Shown here: positions 21,901 to 32,670 of the stretch, piece after piece
Position numbering within the stretch: the stretch's first letter is position 1
Layout: every line of letters begins with the position of its first letter
Assembly: GCF_937616625.2 (NCBI RefSeq)
Contig: NC_065573.1
Coordinates: forward strand, 22,025,001 to 22,089,000
DNA length: 64,000 nucleotides
Source: Mercurialis annua
Lineage: Eukaryota; Streptophyta; Magnoliopsida; Malpighiales; Euphorbiaceae
Reading direction: 5' to 3'
Made by a program: the position numbers and the translations under genes
The notes under the pieces: generated by a model
The model's input: the letters and a program-made list of their open reading frames with translations, nothing else
Told to the model about the DNA's origin: nothing
The model's database searches: none

Positions 21901-22829
21901 ATGGCCGAGCAAAGAAATACGCGAGCGCGTGCAAGCGCACGGCGATTAAACGAGACTTTAGGAAAAGCCTTAGATAATGAACGTGTACCAGTTCAACCGG
22001 CGGATAGAGGCCGTGGACAAGGTAGAGGTCGAGAAGGACCTGTAACATATCAAGCTGGGAATGTGCAGGCACCAGGAATGCCGCAACAACCCAATGTTGA
22101 TATACATCAGTTAGTAACAGAAGTTACGGATTGGTGGAGTTGTGTGTTAATAATAGGACAGTAGATGCAACACCAGCATGAGAAGAGAGAAATTTTGATA
22201 GAGATCTGGTGTTAGCATATGTAAAACTGAACCCAAAGGATTTTGATGGATCAAGTGATGCGTTAGACTTTTTGGAAGAAGTCGAGCAAAATGCTCATAC
22301 ACTTCAAGCTAACGAAAAACAGACAATGTTGTTAATGGAGATGTCGATGAAAGGTCCAGCCAAGGATTGGTTTCGACAAGTAATTGGACCAATAATGGGT
22401 CATATAACATGGGCATAGTTTGTGACCCGATATAAGGATTTCTTCTTACCGTTTGCGGTAATCATAGGTAACCGGGACAAACTGTTATCGTTAACTCGAG
22501 GTAACAAATCTGTTCAGGAATATGTTACCGAGTTTAATCGATTGAGCAGATTTGCTCCAGACTTGATGGCAGATCGAGTCGGAGTAAACATCATGTTTGT
22601 GAAGGGATTATGACCTCAGTTTATAGGACTGTTGAGTCAGAGAGACAGGGATTTTGTGCAAGTTGTCGACGGTGTAAGACAACTCGAAAGCGCATTAATC
22701 CAATTTGGTAAAATTCCTGACCCCTCACAACTGAACAAAGTCAGAGATGAATGTTTTGGCTATGGAAACCAAACTTCAAGGAAAATAAGAGAAGAGAAGA
22801 TAAAAATCTTTTGGAATAAGTGATTTCGC
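21901..22829 (+). pseudogene. Broken gag of a chromovirus-type element
   Basis: It starts MAEQRNTRARASARR and is Arg/Gly-rich (RGRGQGRGREG). After a frameshift near 22130-22200 it continues as DFDGSSDALDFLEEVEQ, MKGPAKDWFRQ, VQEYVTEFNRLSRFAPDL and RDFVQVVDGVRQLE, the usual order of a retrotransposon Gag domain (FDG...A..FL, then KG.A..WF, then Y...F..L....P). In-frame stops lie at 22416-22418 (TAG) and 22611-22613 (TGA). No zinc knuckle, protease or polymerase follows. The damage predates the last transposition because the LTRs are nearly identical. Confidence 0.85.
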
Positions 22830-23376
22830 AGAGCCCTATGTCTATAGAAACTTACGATGGCGCCATTTTTATAAAAACAAATGTGTTTAATGAAAAAGGA
22901 ATGTTTTATAAACACATGATTGTGCCCGGAGACGATTTATGCCGGCATTGCATTGGCACGAATAGAATTGCATCACTACATTCATATTATGTTCACTATT
23001 AGGACATGCATCATGTACATTATGTATATTGAAAAGAAAAGAGGAATGTCATTGCAACTCTTGGTGATGAGAGAAGTCATCACACCGGTGCACAATTATG
23101 GCATGATTTTATAAGTGGAAAACAAAGTAATTTTAAACATATAAGTTTTTAACGTACGTACGCTGAGACATTGGCTCTGTAATGTAAAAAAAGGAATAGG
23201 ACAAGGAAAATATACCTTGTAAGGCCTAAATAAGGAGATATGTTTATAGAGTAATGAACAACATGGTATGAAACATTCTGAGACTTAAATGGAAAAGTCT
23301 TCAAAGAAGTATTGATGATGTGGAAAAGAAAATGTTGGAGTATAAGTGATATTATAATTCGAGGACGAATTATTTT
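22830..23376 (+). other. Internal tail of the LARD-like element, no gene
   Basis: Only short unrelated open frames. It ends with the GAGGACGAAT motif (23361-23370) typical of the 3' end of such elements. Confidence 0.5.
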
Positions 23377-23389
23377 AAGGAGGGGTGAA
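23377..23389 (+). other. Polypurine tract
   Basis: AAGGAGGGGTGAA abuts the 3' LTR start at 23390. Confidence 0.85.
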
Positions 23390-26300
23390 TGTAATACCCC
23401 GTAGAATTTTTTAGTGTTTATTTTCGTGTGTGTCCGATTTTAATTAATTAGGACCTCGAAAATAGTGAATAAATTCACGTGATGAATTTATAAGGGTGAA
23501 AATGTGATTTGCTATGTGTTTGCCTTAAATGTGATTTTTGGCAATTTTACGTGTTAAAAGTGAATTTTGCGATTTTTCACTAAAAACCGTAAAAATAATT
23601 ATTTTAAATATTTTTAAAGGCCCAAAAATATTTTAACTCAGCCCATATGATATGATTTAATGTTTTTTAATATTTGGTAAAGTTGAAATTATTTTGCCCC
23701 TAGAGTTCGAATTATTTACAAGAATGCCATAATGGCAAACTTGTAAATAATTGAAACATGATTTAATATCTAGATATTTTCTCTACTTAAACTTGGTGCC
23801 CAAGTTAATCCATCATCTTCTTCATTTTGTGGGTGCCGAATACTCCATAGCTCCCAACACAAAACCTTATACTTTTATTTTCTCTCAAAACTTTCTTCAC
23901 GAAAATTGTCGGGAATATTGCGTAGATCGTGTATGTGTGTTTGCATGTTCGTTTGAGGTATAATTTCAAGCTCAAAACCTTACTTTTAGTTGCTGATGTT
24001 GGTTAAGTGTTAGAAACATGCATAGGATGGTTTATATGTGATGTTTGATGGTTGATTAACTAGTTTTAGTAATTGTTTATATGGGTTTCGGTTTTTAAAT
24101 AATTTTTCCGTGAAAATTAAATTATTTATTTAAATTTCTGGGCTGATCTATATGTTGAGATTTATATATGCTTTAAAGTGTAATTTTTGTGGATTAAAAA
24201 TGTTAATTAATTCGGGTGTTAATTTAAAGGTTTGAAATTCGATTTTTAATTGTTTTAAAGCTTAAAAATAGCTTAAAATGGTAAATAAAGGGATTTTTAA
24301 TTTCTGGAAATAATTTTATTTATGGATGAGTTATATTTGTGGTTGATGTTAATTAAATGGTTGATGGTGAATTTTTAGCGGTTTAATAATCGGGTTTAAT
24401 TTTTAATAACTCTATTCGGCTAAAATTTGTGGAAAAAGGGTAAAACTGTCATTTTAAATTCTGGGCAGAAACTATTTATGAAAAAATTTATGAAATATGT
24501 TTGATAATTATTTGTGGAGTTTAAATGATTTTTGTGTAGTGTTTTGGTGGTTTAATAATCGGTTTTGATTATTAATTGTTTAATCGGTTTTAAATTATTA
24601 AAACCATGAAAAAATAATTTATTGTGATTTAGGGGCTGCTGTTTTTAAAATATTAAATTAAAATATGTATTGGTTGATTTTTGGGTGATTAAAATTGTGT
24701 AAAAATAATTTTTGAACGTTTTAACGGTTTTTAAAGCTCATCGGAGTTTGACCGGAATCCGGTGACCGGAATTTGGTGACTGGAGTGATCAAACCATAGT
24801 TGGGATTCTGAGTTTGAGATTTGATGATTTATTGAATTTGGTTGGATTTGGACTTGATTGTCAAAATTTAAAGTTTTAGGTTTAAAATGTATTTTTTTTA
24901 AAAAATAAAGGACCAATCAGTATTTTAACCATATTTCCAGATTTTTGATGTGTATAATCTGATGTGAAATGATTTTGAGAATTTTAAAGAATTTTGAAAG
25001 AATTGAATATGTTTGCCGAAAACTAGAGTTTTTGAGTTAAATTGTATTTTTTCCAATATTGAGGGATTACATGGTATGTTAGCCAAAGATTCCAGATTAT
25101 GCAAGTTAATAATCTGAGATAAAATGATTTTGTTGATTTTGAAATTTATTGATTTACGAAAGGACCTAAATGGTCAATTTTGAAAAGTTTGAGGGTATTT
25201 TGGTATTTTAACCAAAAATGGAATTTAAGCTAATGCGGGGCTGTTTTAATAAATTTAAATAAATAACCTTGTAGTGGAAAGTATTATTCTATATAAAGAA
25301 ATATATTTTATATATTAAAGTATATTCATAAAAAATGAAATATTTAAATGAATATTTCTGAAAAATGGTTTTATGTGTAAAAAGAGATAAGTAAAGAAAA
25401 AATGACATGAATAAAAATATAGAGTTATTAAATAAGGAATAAGATGGTATAGAGTTAATTTTAGAGTTAGGATTTTATTAATTAAGAGAATTAATATTTT
25501 TAATCCTAACTAGATTCGACAAGTTGTCGAGCTACCGAGTCGGAGGACCAAGGGAATTAACGGAGTTGTTTAAATGAGCATTGACGGAGTAATACCGTAG
25601 TTAAACGGTTTCTGTGAGTACATGTTTTTACATTTCGGTATTCGTAAAGTCTCATATTTTAACATACTGTGTGATATATGTGTTGCGGTGTTATATGTTT
25701 ACATGCCTTGTATGGATGTATGTTTTATGTATATACTATATGTATATATTATTTTGATATACAAAGGTACACACATAGTTTTGAGAATTATTATGCATTT
25801 GCTTATGCTTGAATGTGTGTTACATCGGTTGGCTGTGCTATCGATGTCAGATTATGTGTGTGTGTGTTACATCGGTTGGCTTCGCTATCGATGTCAGGAA
25901 TGTGTGTGTGTGTTACATCGGTTGGCTTCGCTATCGATGTCAGTTTATGTGTGTGTGTTACATCGGTTGGCTTCGCTATCGATGTCAGTTTATGTGTGTG
26001 TGTTACATCGGTTGGCTTCGCTATCGATGTCAGGAATTTGTGTGTGTGTTACATCGGTTGGCTTCGCTATCGATGTCAGGTGAATATGGTTGATCGGTTG
26101 GCTGTGCTATCGGTCCCATAATATTTTGTGTGTGTGTGTTACATCGGTTGGCTTCGCTATCGATGTCAGTTTATGTGTGTGTGTGTTACATCGGTTGGCT
26201 TCGCTATCGATGTCAGTTTATGTGTGTGTGTTACATCGGTTGGCTTCGCTATCGATGTCAGGAATGTGTATGTGTGTTACATCGGTTGGCTTCGCTATCG

Positions 26301-27243
26301 ATGGCAGGTGAATATGGTTGATCGGTTGGCTGTGCTATCGGTCCCATAATATTTTGTGTGTGTGTGTTACATCGGTTGGCTTCGCTATCGATGTCAGTTT
26401 ATGTGTGTGTGTGTTACATCGGTTGGCTTCGCTATCGATGTCAGTTTATGTGTGTGTGTTACATCGGTTGGCTTCGCTATCGATGTCAGGAATGTGGGTG
26501 TGTGTTAGATCGGTTGGCTGTGCTATCGGTCTCAGGTGAATAAGGTTGATCGGTTGGCTGTGCTATCGGTCCCTTAAGATTTATGTATGTTGTGGATATG
26601 GTTGATCGGTTGGCTGTGCTATCGGTCCCATAAGATTATGCATGTATGATGTGTTGATAAGTTTCGCCATCAATGTAGATGGACGAATTTAAGAAATGTG
26701 GTTTAATTTAAAGGTCAACGTATATGGTTGACATTCTTTGATATTGAAGTCTTGATTGAAATATGTTATGTGTGAGCTCAGGCTTCAATTGTTTTAAAGA
26801 TGTTTTCAAAGGATTTCGAAAATACATAAAGTTATTTTAAATATAAAACGGTTTTTAACTTTATGAAATATTTATTTGTAACGGCATGAACTCACCAGTA
26901 TATCTGACCCACGTTGTGGAATTATTTTTCAGGAAAGCTGGTCCGATTTTGATGAAGGCTTCCGAACGTTTATTTCTCGGAAGTCTACTTTGATAAAAGA
27001 CTGTAAAGAAGGTTTTAAGTTCTAGTTGTCCGCAGTAGACTAGTATAGTCTTATTGTATTTAAATGTTTTAAAGCACATTTAAAACTCTGATGTTTTATC
27101 TCATCAGTTATTTAATAAATGTTTCATACATTTCTATTTTCAAAGCGAAAAATTTATAGTGTTTTTCAGGCTTGCTACGGGTTTCGGAGCAACCACTCCC
27201 ATTCCCTAGCGCCGGTCTCGACTCGAGATTTCGGGTCGTGACA
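23390..27243 (+). repeat. 3' LTR, 3854 bp
   Basis: A copy of 17080-20933 at offset 6310, nearly identical by eye. Carries the same hairpin minisatellite at 25819-26645 and the same TATA-like motif at 25289-25298. Confidence 0.95.
25819..26645 (+). repeat. Minisatellite of about 18 hairpin-forming units in the 3' LTR
   Basis: Same unit number and order as the 5' LTR array. Two of the three LTR mismatches I found fall here, one in an inner stem (19895/26205) and one in an outer arm (26304, CGATGT to CGATGG). Confidence 0.9.
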
Positions 27244-27248
27244 ATACT

Positions 27249-27787
27249 CTTAAATATAAATCAAGAAAATATATTTTTAAATATTAATTATTTATAATTA
27301 TATTACATGAAAAAAATTATAATTGTTTTTTTTTACATATTATCATATTTTTATTTATAACATACTATATTATATTTTTTATTTAAATATTATTAATTAT
27401 TAAAATTTAAAAATTATATATTTATCTCTTGAATATTATTATATAATTATATTCATAATAAATTATTTTAAAATTAAAATATAATGATAAGTTAAATTAA
27501 AAGTTATGTTTTTTAAAAATTATAGTTTTTCTCATACATATAATTATTCTATACACAGATAAATATTGATCAATTATTATTATATTTCACACATTTGATA
27601 ATAAATTCTATTTAAAGATAATTTTATTTAAATATTTTATCATATTTTATAGTTATGATACATATTTTTAATTTAAATAATTTATATTTATTATAATTAA
27701 AAAATCCGGTTGAACCCGGTTGAACCGGTCGAACCGTGAACCCCCGACGAAGCCGGTTCGATCTCCGGTCCGGTTTTAAAAACATTG
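27249..27787. other. Right part of the hAT element
   Basis: Very AT-rich noncoding DNA (27249-27700), followed by the CCGG-rich subterminal block and right terminal repeat (27708-27787). Confidence 0.75.
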
Positions 27788-27815
27788 GTCAAAAGACGTA
27801 AGTGCATTACTAATA

Positions 27816-28163
27816 GGCCAAATGTTATTAAAAAGGCCAAAAGTTTCACAAAAGTCCTGACCTTTTAATTTTGTCGATTTTGGCCAAAAACTGATTATTT
27901 GGTTTCACAAAAATCATGACCTTTCAATTTTGTCAATTTTGGCCAAAAATGTATTATTTGGTTTCACAAAAGTGCTGAACTTTTAATATTTGGCATGCCA
28001 CATAGGCGTCACATAGGCACCACATAGGCAAATTGAAATCAAATTGAGAGTTGGCCACAACTGAAACCAAATAATTTGTTTTTCGTCAAAATCGACAAAA
28101 TTGAAAGGTCAGGACTTTTGTGAAACTTTTATAAAAGGTTTGGCCTTTTTACAACATTTGGCC
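27816..28163. mobile_element. Mutator-type MITE, 348 bp
   Basis: Perfect 9-bp target duplication TTACTAATA (27807-27815 and 28164-28172). Inverted termini GGCCAAATGTTATTAAAAAG and CTTTTTACAACATTTGGCC; the arms carry GTTTCACAAAAGTCCTGACC and its complement. Absent from copy B of the duplication. Confidence 0.9.
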
Positions 28164-28552
28164 TTACTAATATTATTCTTAATCACCAATTTTTCATCAA
28201 GTTGCTTCACATAAACAACTCCGCTAATCGCCAATTTGTTTGTATAATATTAATCACAAATTCGATTAAATTACTTCACATAAACAGCTCTTTCAGCTGG
28301 AGAAAAAGTCGATCAATCAGTAGTCAATGATCAATAACTCGGAAAAAAAGAAAATAACGTACGAAATTATTTATTTATATACATCAGCCATATGCTCATA
28401 TACATAACACATCAAAAAGAATAATAATCTCTAAATATATGAGTACAATAAGCAAAATCAAGAAGAAAAAAACAAAGAATAACAATATAATCAAGAAATG
28501 AAACCGATAACATGAAAAAGGAAAAACTGATATAGATCATGCAAAACCATGA
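28164..28552. other. 3' flank of the NHL10-like gene A
   Basis: AT-rich. CTTCACATAAACA(A/G)CTC occurs twice (28204 and 28275), a local duplication of about 70 bp not present in copy B. No other gene. Confidence 0.5.
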
Positions 28553-29212
28553 TCAATAATCCCAATCACACTCGGTTCTCTGAAAAATACCAGCAGTGTT
28601 ATTGAGAGGAACCTTCAACTCACACTGAATCTTGGGCTTGAATGTTCCCACTTTAATATCGCCAATCTTGAATCTAATCTTCAAATACAGAGTTAAATCA
28701 ATGCTGTAAATCCCAGATACCTTTTCTTGATTATAATCAACCAGTTTATCGCCAGCTAGAAGAATCACATGCTCTCCTTGAAATGAAGGAGTCAAAACTT
28801 TGGTATTTTTGTGTCCCTGATAAAATGGAGTCAAGAATTTAGAATCGAATCTTTGATCTTCGTAGCGTGGTCTCGCCTCAATTCTATCGTAGTATACACC
28901 CAGTTTCTTGTTAGGGTTACGCACAGTGATGTTGAGAGCTAAATTGTAACGGAGATTATTGTTTGCAATATTGAACTCCGAGAGAGTAGCTTCTGTTACA
29001 TGGAACTTGACTTTATTGGGACGTACTACGAGCCAGAATATGAGGACGGCAAGACCAAGAACCACGACGGCGGTGACTATGATCTTCAGTAAGCAGCTTA
29101 AGAGGCAACAGCCGCAGCCGCAGCCTGAACCGCGGCCATGACGGTGGTAGTTTTGTGGTGGTGGGATTGCTGGGCCGTAATAGGCTCCATTCAAAGCTTG
29201 TTTTTCTGCCAT
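28553..29212 (-). CDS. NDR1/HIN1-like protein, NHL10/YLS9-type, copy A
   Basis: A 219-aa single-exon membrane protein of the LEA_2/NHL family. Residues 11-36 are Tyr/Pro/His then Gly/Cys-rich (GCGCGCC), followed by one membrane helix (about 41-63) and VRPNKVKFHV. An extracellular LEA_2 domain follows with the family motif NPNKKLGVYYD (99-109) and TPFYQGHKNTKV (128-139). It ends CDWDY. NIT (94-96) and NNT near the end are possible glycosylation sites. The sequence closely resembles Arabidopsis NHL10/YLS9 as I remember it, a plasma-membrane protein induced in senescence and pathogen responses; the role here is inferred. ATG at 29210-29212 is the first in-frame ATG; the open frame beyond starts only with TTG. 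It differs from copy B at residue 159 (Asp here, Asn there). Confidence 0.95.
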   Translation of the reverse strand: MAEKQALNGAYYGPAIPPPQNYHRHGRGSGCGCGCCLLSCLLKIIVTAVVVLGLAVLIFWLVVRPNKVKFHVTEATLSEFNIANNNLRYNLALNITVRNPNKKLGVYYDRIEARPRYEDQRFDSKFLTPFYQGHKNTKVLTPSFQGEHVILLAGDKLVDYNQEKVSGIYSIDLTLYLKIRFKIGDIKVGTFKPKIQCELKVPLNNTAGIFQRTECDWDY

Positions 29213-29362
29213 ACGACTAAGATTTTCAAGAATCAAGAACCAAAATCAAGAATCAAGAATATCGAGAGTAAAAAACCAGGAACCAGAATCAAGAACCAAA
29301 ATAAAGAATCAAGAATGCTAAAAGAAAGAATGTGATATTGGGAAGAGAAGTAGTGTTTTGGG

Positions 29363-29411
29363 ATTTATATAGGGACAGAGAACACGCGAAGTTGACCTCG
29401 TCAATATTGAC
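29363..29411 (-). promoter_or_regulatory. TATA box and W-box cluster of NHL10-like gene A
   Basis: On the gene strand, CCTATATAAATCC (29363-29373) is a TATA box about 150 bp before the ATG. Just upstream lie the palindrome GTCAATATTGAC (29400-29411), holding two divergent TTGAC cores, and one full W-box TTGACC on the plus strand (29392-29397). W-boxes bind WRKY factors, in keeping with defence induction. The TATA and palindrome are kept in copy B. Confidence 0.6.
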
Positions 29412-29546
29412 ACGGTTGCTTCTTAGAAGTCTTTTAAGTAAAAGTATCATTTATGTCCTTAAACTTGTGAAATGAGATCGTATAAATCAAATATGTTCTA
29501 TTTTGATTGTTTAGTCTATAACTCTACTAAATAAGACAATTCGATC

Positions 29547-29697
29547 TAGTGGCGTAGCCAGATAATAATATCAGGTAAGAAGCTCTAATCGATATTTTTT
29601 ATATCAATCAAGACGGAATTTATAATTAATTTTTTTTTAAAGAAATTTATGTCTCTGTGTGAAAGCATGTGTCAGTATTTGAGTGGCTTCGCCAGTG
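29547..29697. mobile_element. Short hAT-type MITE, 151 bp
   Basis: Inverted termini TAGTGGCGTAGCCA and TGGCTTCGCCAGTG. Flanks ATTCGATC (29539-29546) and ATTTGATC (29698-29705) match at 7 of 8. Copy B has an uninterrupted ACAATTTGGTCC at the equivalent place, a natural empty site. Confidence 0.7.
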
Positions 29698-30366
29698 ATT
29701 TGATCCTTTATGGATTTCAACATATTTACATTATTAATGTTTTTAAAGTTTCTTATTTTCATATGCTCCGGAAATAATTGAGTTTATTTTAAAGAGTTAC
29801 AACTTAAATTGTAAAAATAAACTAAATTTAATTTATATCATCCTGTTCTTACATGTTTAAGGACTTGAGTGACCTTTTATGAAATATTTTTGTCAAATGG
29901 GGATGGAAGGTGGGTAATTAAGTTTTAAATGGATACGTAGGGATTGGTTGAATTTGAGAGGGAAGTATAGGATGGTTACTGGTAACTTCTGTTCATTACC
30001 ACATATAGCTTTGCTTTTCAATTTTGTACAAATGTACTTTTCAATTGGAAAATTCTTTGTTTAATTTGATAAAACTAAGGCCATGTTTGGTCATGAAATG
30101 GAATAGCATAAAATAAAAATTAAAAAGCACGAAAATTTCGATAAATTTGTATTTTCCGTTTCGGAAACGTTTCGGAAACCGGAAACTTTTGGACACCCGT
30201 ACGAAACGTTTCAGGCCGTTTTTGTAAATAATAAAAATTAAAAATTTGTAAAAAAAATAAAAATTATTATCCACAAATAAAAAAATCTAACTAGTTACCC
30301 ATAAATTTTACATTCGCATTGTCCACAATACATCAAATATATTTATATGAGTTATATTATATTTTT

Positions 30367-30675
30367 GGGGTAATGTCATAAAAATTCACGAACTTTAAAC
30401 GTTTTCTCATTTTAATCATACACTTTAAATTTTCTCATTTTCATGCATGAACTACCACTTTTTCTCAAATTCATGCACGGTACTGAGGTGTCACGGCTCT
30501 ATTGGTGTAATTCGCTGAGGTGGAGGTCATTTTATACCAATGAATGAGTGCCACCTCATCACCGTGGATGAATTTGGGAAAAAGTGGTAGTTCGTGTATG
30601 AAAATGAGAAAATTTAAATTTCGTGATTAAAATGAGAAAACGTGTAAAGTTTGTGATTTTTTTTGACATTAACCC
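30367..30675. mobile_element. Mutator-type MITE, 309 bp
   Basis: Perfect 9-bp target duplication TATATTTTT (30358-30366 and 30676-30684). Inverted termini GGGGTAATGTCA and TGACATTAACCC; the arms carry TTTTCTCATTTTAATCA and its complement. No coding capacity. Confidence 0.88.
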
Positions 30676-30923
30676 TATATTTTTTTATATATTTATAAAA
30701 TTTAAATATTCAATATATTAAAATGAATTATTTTGTTAATTATCATATATATTTAGATAATATTTTTATAACTATATCCCTACATTTTTGTTATTTACAT
30801 GTTTCCCCCACGTTTCGTGTTCTTCATTTTGAAAAACTTTCGTTTCCCCGTATCCGTTTCGTATCGTTTCAGTTTGCCATTTCCGTTTCCGTGCTACCTA
30901 AAATAGCTATTCCATAAGGAATG

Positions 30924-32001
30924 TGTTGGCTAAAGGCCTTTATCCATAATCCTTAGTTTTGATGATAACTAAAGCCCACTAATTTTATTTGCCAAGTGTT
31001 GCAAGGCCCATATTCTAGAAGCATGTTGAAAGGTTTCTTATTACTCAAGAAATATGAATGGAGGGCATTTTGGTCATCAAGCTAAAAGAGCCAGCTCAGC
31101 TTCTGCACACAGGCTGGATTCGTACTTCTGCCAGGGTGAGCCACTAACAAACAAAAGTTGCAGTGTACTATTGTCTCACAATCCAACAGAATATTCAAGC
31201 TGATTGGACCAGCTCATCTCAAGGAGGCTCCTCCATTTGACATTTTATAAACCTTACAAATTGGATAAGGATGACTTAGCCCTTCTCTAGAAGATTCTTG
31301 AAGACTATATAAAGGGCTCCTTCTTCATTTTCAAGGGTGTGAAATCTCCGAAAGAAATCATCAACCACCATCCTTGTGTGCTTAATACTTTGGTCATTCC
31401 TCTCAAAAGAACTAAGGCTAGTTTTGAGTGAGAGTTTTCATACCACAAATCTGTAATCACTTGTGAGGTTTAGACTAGTTTCAGGGTAGAACTAGGTCTT
31501 CATTCTCAAAGGGAAATAGTTTGCTGAAGCTAAAAAAATCAGCTTGTAAGTTACGGACTAGTTTCTGGGTAGAACTAGGGTTGTAATCTTAAAGTTTTGT
31601 CTCTAGCCCGTAATAGAAACTGAAGAGTGGAAATCTTAAGGATGGGTATCCTTAAGGAGTGGATGTAGGCAGGGTTGTCGAACCACTATAAAAATCTGGT
31701 CTCATCTTTTATGTTTTTCGCTTTAGCTCTTTACTCTGCTTAGCTTACTGTTTAATTAGTTTTAAAAAGAGTTTCCCAAACCAAACCTAATTTCAAATAC
31801 TCTGTGTTTTAACTCTAGCAAAATCTAGTTTATCTTCTGATCTTGTTTTAAAGCTAACAAGTTCTTTAATACTTGCCTAGCTCAAACAAGAAGCTATAAC
31901 GATTAGCTTGAGCTAACTTCAGAGCTTATCACATTTAAAGGAAAAGTTTTTAACTCTCAATTTACTCCCCCCCCCCTCTTGAGCTACTGTTGGACCCAAC
32001 A
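30924..32001 (+). mobile_element. Copia solo LTR, SIRE/Maximus-like (1078 bp)
   Basis: Starts TGTTGGC, ends CCCAACA, with 5-bp target duplication GAATG (30919-30923 and 32002-32006). TTTTGATGATAACTAAA near the start and a C-run followed by CTCTTGAGCTACTGTTGGAC near the end are phrases I associate with SIRE-type LTRs. A TATA box (TATATAAA, 31306-31313) marks the old promoter. No internal region remains, so it is the product of LTR-LTR recombination. Confidence 0.85.
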
Positions 32002-32019
32002 GAATGGAATAGTTATTTC

Positions 32020-32502
32020 CATGGTTGTCAAACCCGGCCCGGTGATAAAACCGGTGAGATTAGAGGGTCAAGGGTTAAAGGTTCAACCCAACCGGAATTA
32101 AACCCGTATTATAAAAATAAAAAAATAAAAAATTATAACTATTAATAATCATATATATATTATATAATAAGAAACATAGACACAAATAGCAAATTAGCTT
32201 GGTGGTATTCAATGCTTCCACTAAAAATACTAAACAACAAAGGCTCAAATCCCAGCAATGACATTTAAATTCCTTATTTTTTTTAATAAGGGCTTGGTTT
32301 TTCAATGATAGACCGAACCGGACCGGGTTTTTCGGTTACTTGACCGGTTAATTGGTCCAATTCAGCTGTTATCCGGCCGATTCGATTAAAAAACACAGGT
32401 TTGTGAGTATAAGGGTTTTTAGTGCAACCCGAACCGTTGATATGACCGGTTCGAGAGTTTTCCGGTCGAACCGGTCGGTCCGGTTCGGGTTTGACAACCA
32501 TG
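32020..32502. mobile_element. Non-autonomous hAT element, 483 bp
   Basis: Perfect 8-bp target duplication GTTATTTC (32012-32019 and 32503-32510). Inverted termini CATGGTTGTCAAACCCGG and CCGGTTCGGGTTTGACAAC...; CCGG-rich subterminal blocks like those of the 16688 element but with different tips. Nested in the PIF/Harbinger element. Confidence 0.88.
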
Positions 32503-32670
32503 GTTATTTCATAAGCAATAGAATAACCATTATTTAATTTTTGAGAGAAGTACTCATTTCAATAGCAATTCCATGAAAAACCTATTACATGAACCAAAAT
32601 AAAGAATTGTTATTCTATACGGAATAACTATTCCATTCCGCATCTATTCCATGAACCAAACATGGCCTAA

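Larger units (their letters stand above)
17080..27243 (+). mobile_element. Non-autonomous Ty3/gypsy element with 3.85-kb LTRs (LARD-like, chromovirus-related)
   Basis: Two 3854-bp LTRs flank only 2456 bp of internal DNA that holds a broken gag and no pol. The 5-bp target duplication ATACT is perfect (17075-17079 and 27244-27248). The tRNA-Met primer site, the GAGGACGAAT...AAGGAGGGG 3' end and the LTR start TGTAATACCCCGTAG resemble Tekay/Del-type chromoviruses; this clade call rests on memory of those signatures. I saw only three mismatches between the LTRs (18589/24899, 19895/26205, 19994/26304), so the insertion is very recent although gag is dead. It must have been copied by proteins supplied by another element. 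Confidence 0.92.
16688..27787. mobile_element. Non-autonomous hAT element split by a 10.2-kb LTR retrotransposon
   Basis: The two ends, 11 kb apart, are inverted repeats: CAATGTTTTGAAAACCGGAC at left and, reverse complemented, CAATGTTTTTAAAACCGGAC at right. An 8-bp target duplication GTCAAAAG (16680-16687 and 27788-27795) is the hAT signature. CCGG-rich subterminal segments lie inside both ends. Removing the LTR element leaves about 0.93 kb of AT-rich non-coding DNA. A 239-bp relative lies at 56168-56406. Copy B of the segmental duplication lacks this insertion. Confidence 0.88.
30079..32667. mobile_element. PIF/Harbinger (Tourist-like) element containing three other TEs
   Basis: Terminal inverted repeat GGCCATGTTTGGT at left and its complement ACCAAACATGGCC at right, flanked by the 3-bp duplication TAA (30076-30078 and 32668-32670). 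The subterminal sequence is rich in GGAATAG/CTATTCC. Copy B is an empty site: its TTTGATAATGCTAAG runs on without the insert. It contains a Mutator-type MITE (30367-30675), a Copia solo LTR (30924-32001) and an hAT element (32020-32502). Segments with GTTTCGGAAAC-like motifs (30155-30215 and 30810-30895) suggest a further, degenerate foldback. Confidence 0.85.

Noticed and set aside
29213..29236. N-terminal extension of the NHL10-like genes by eight residues
   Set aside because: The extension begins with TTG, not ATG; the family-like N-terminus MAEKQ starts at 29212 (and 38731 for copy B).
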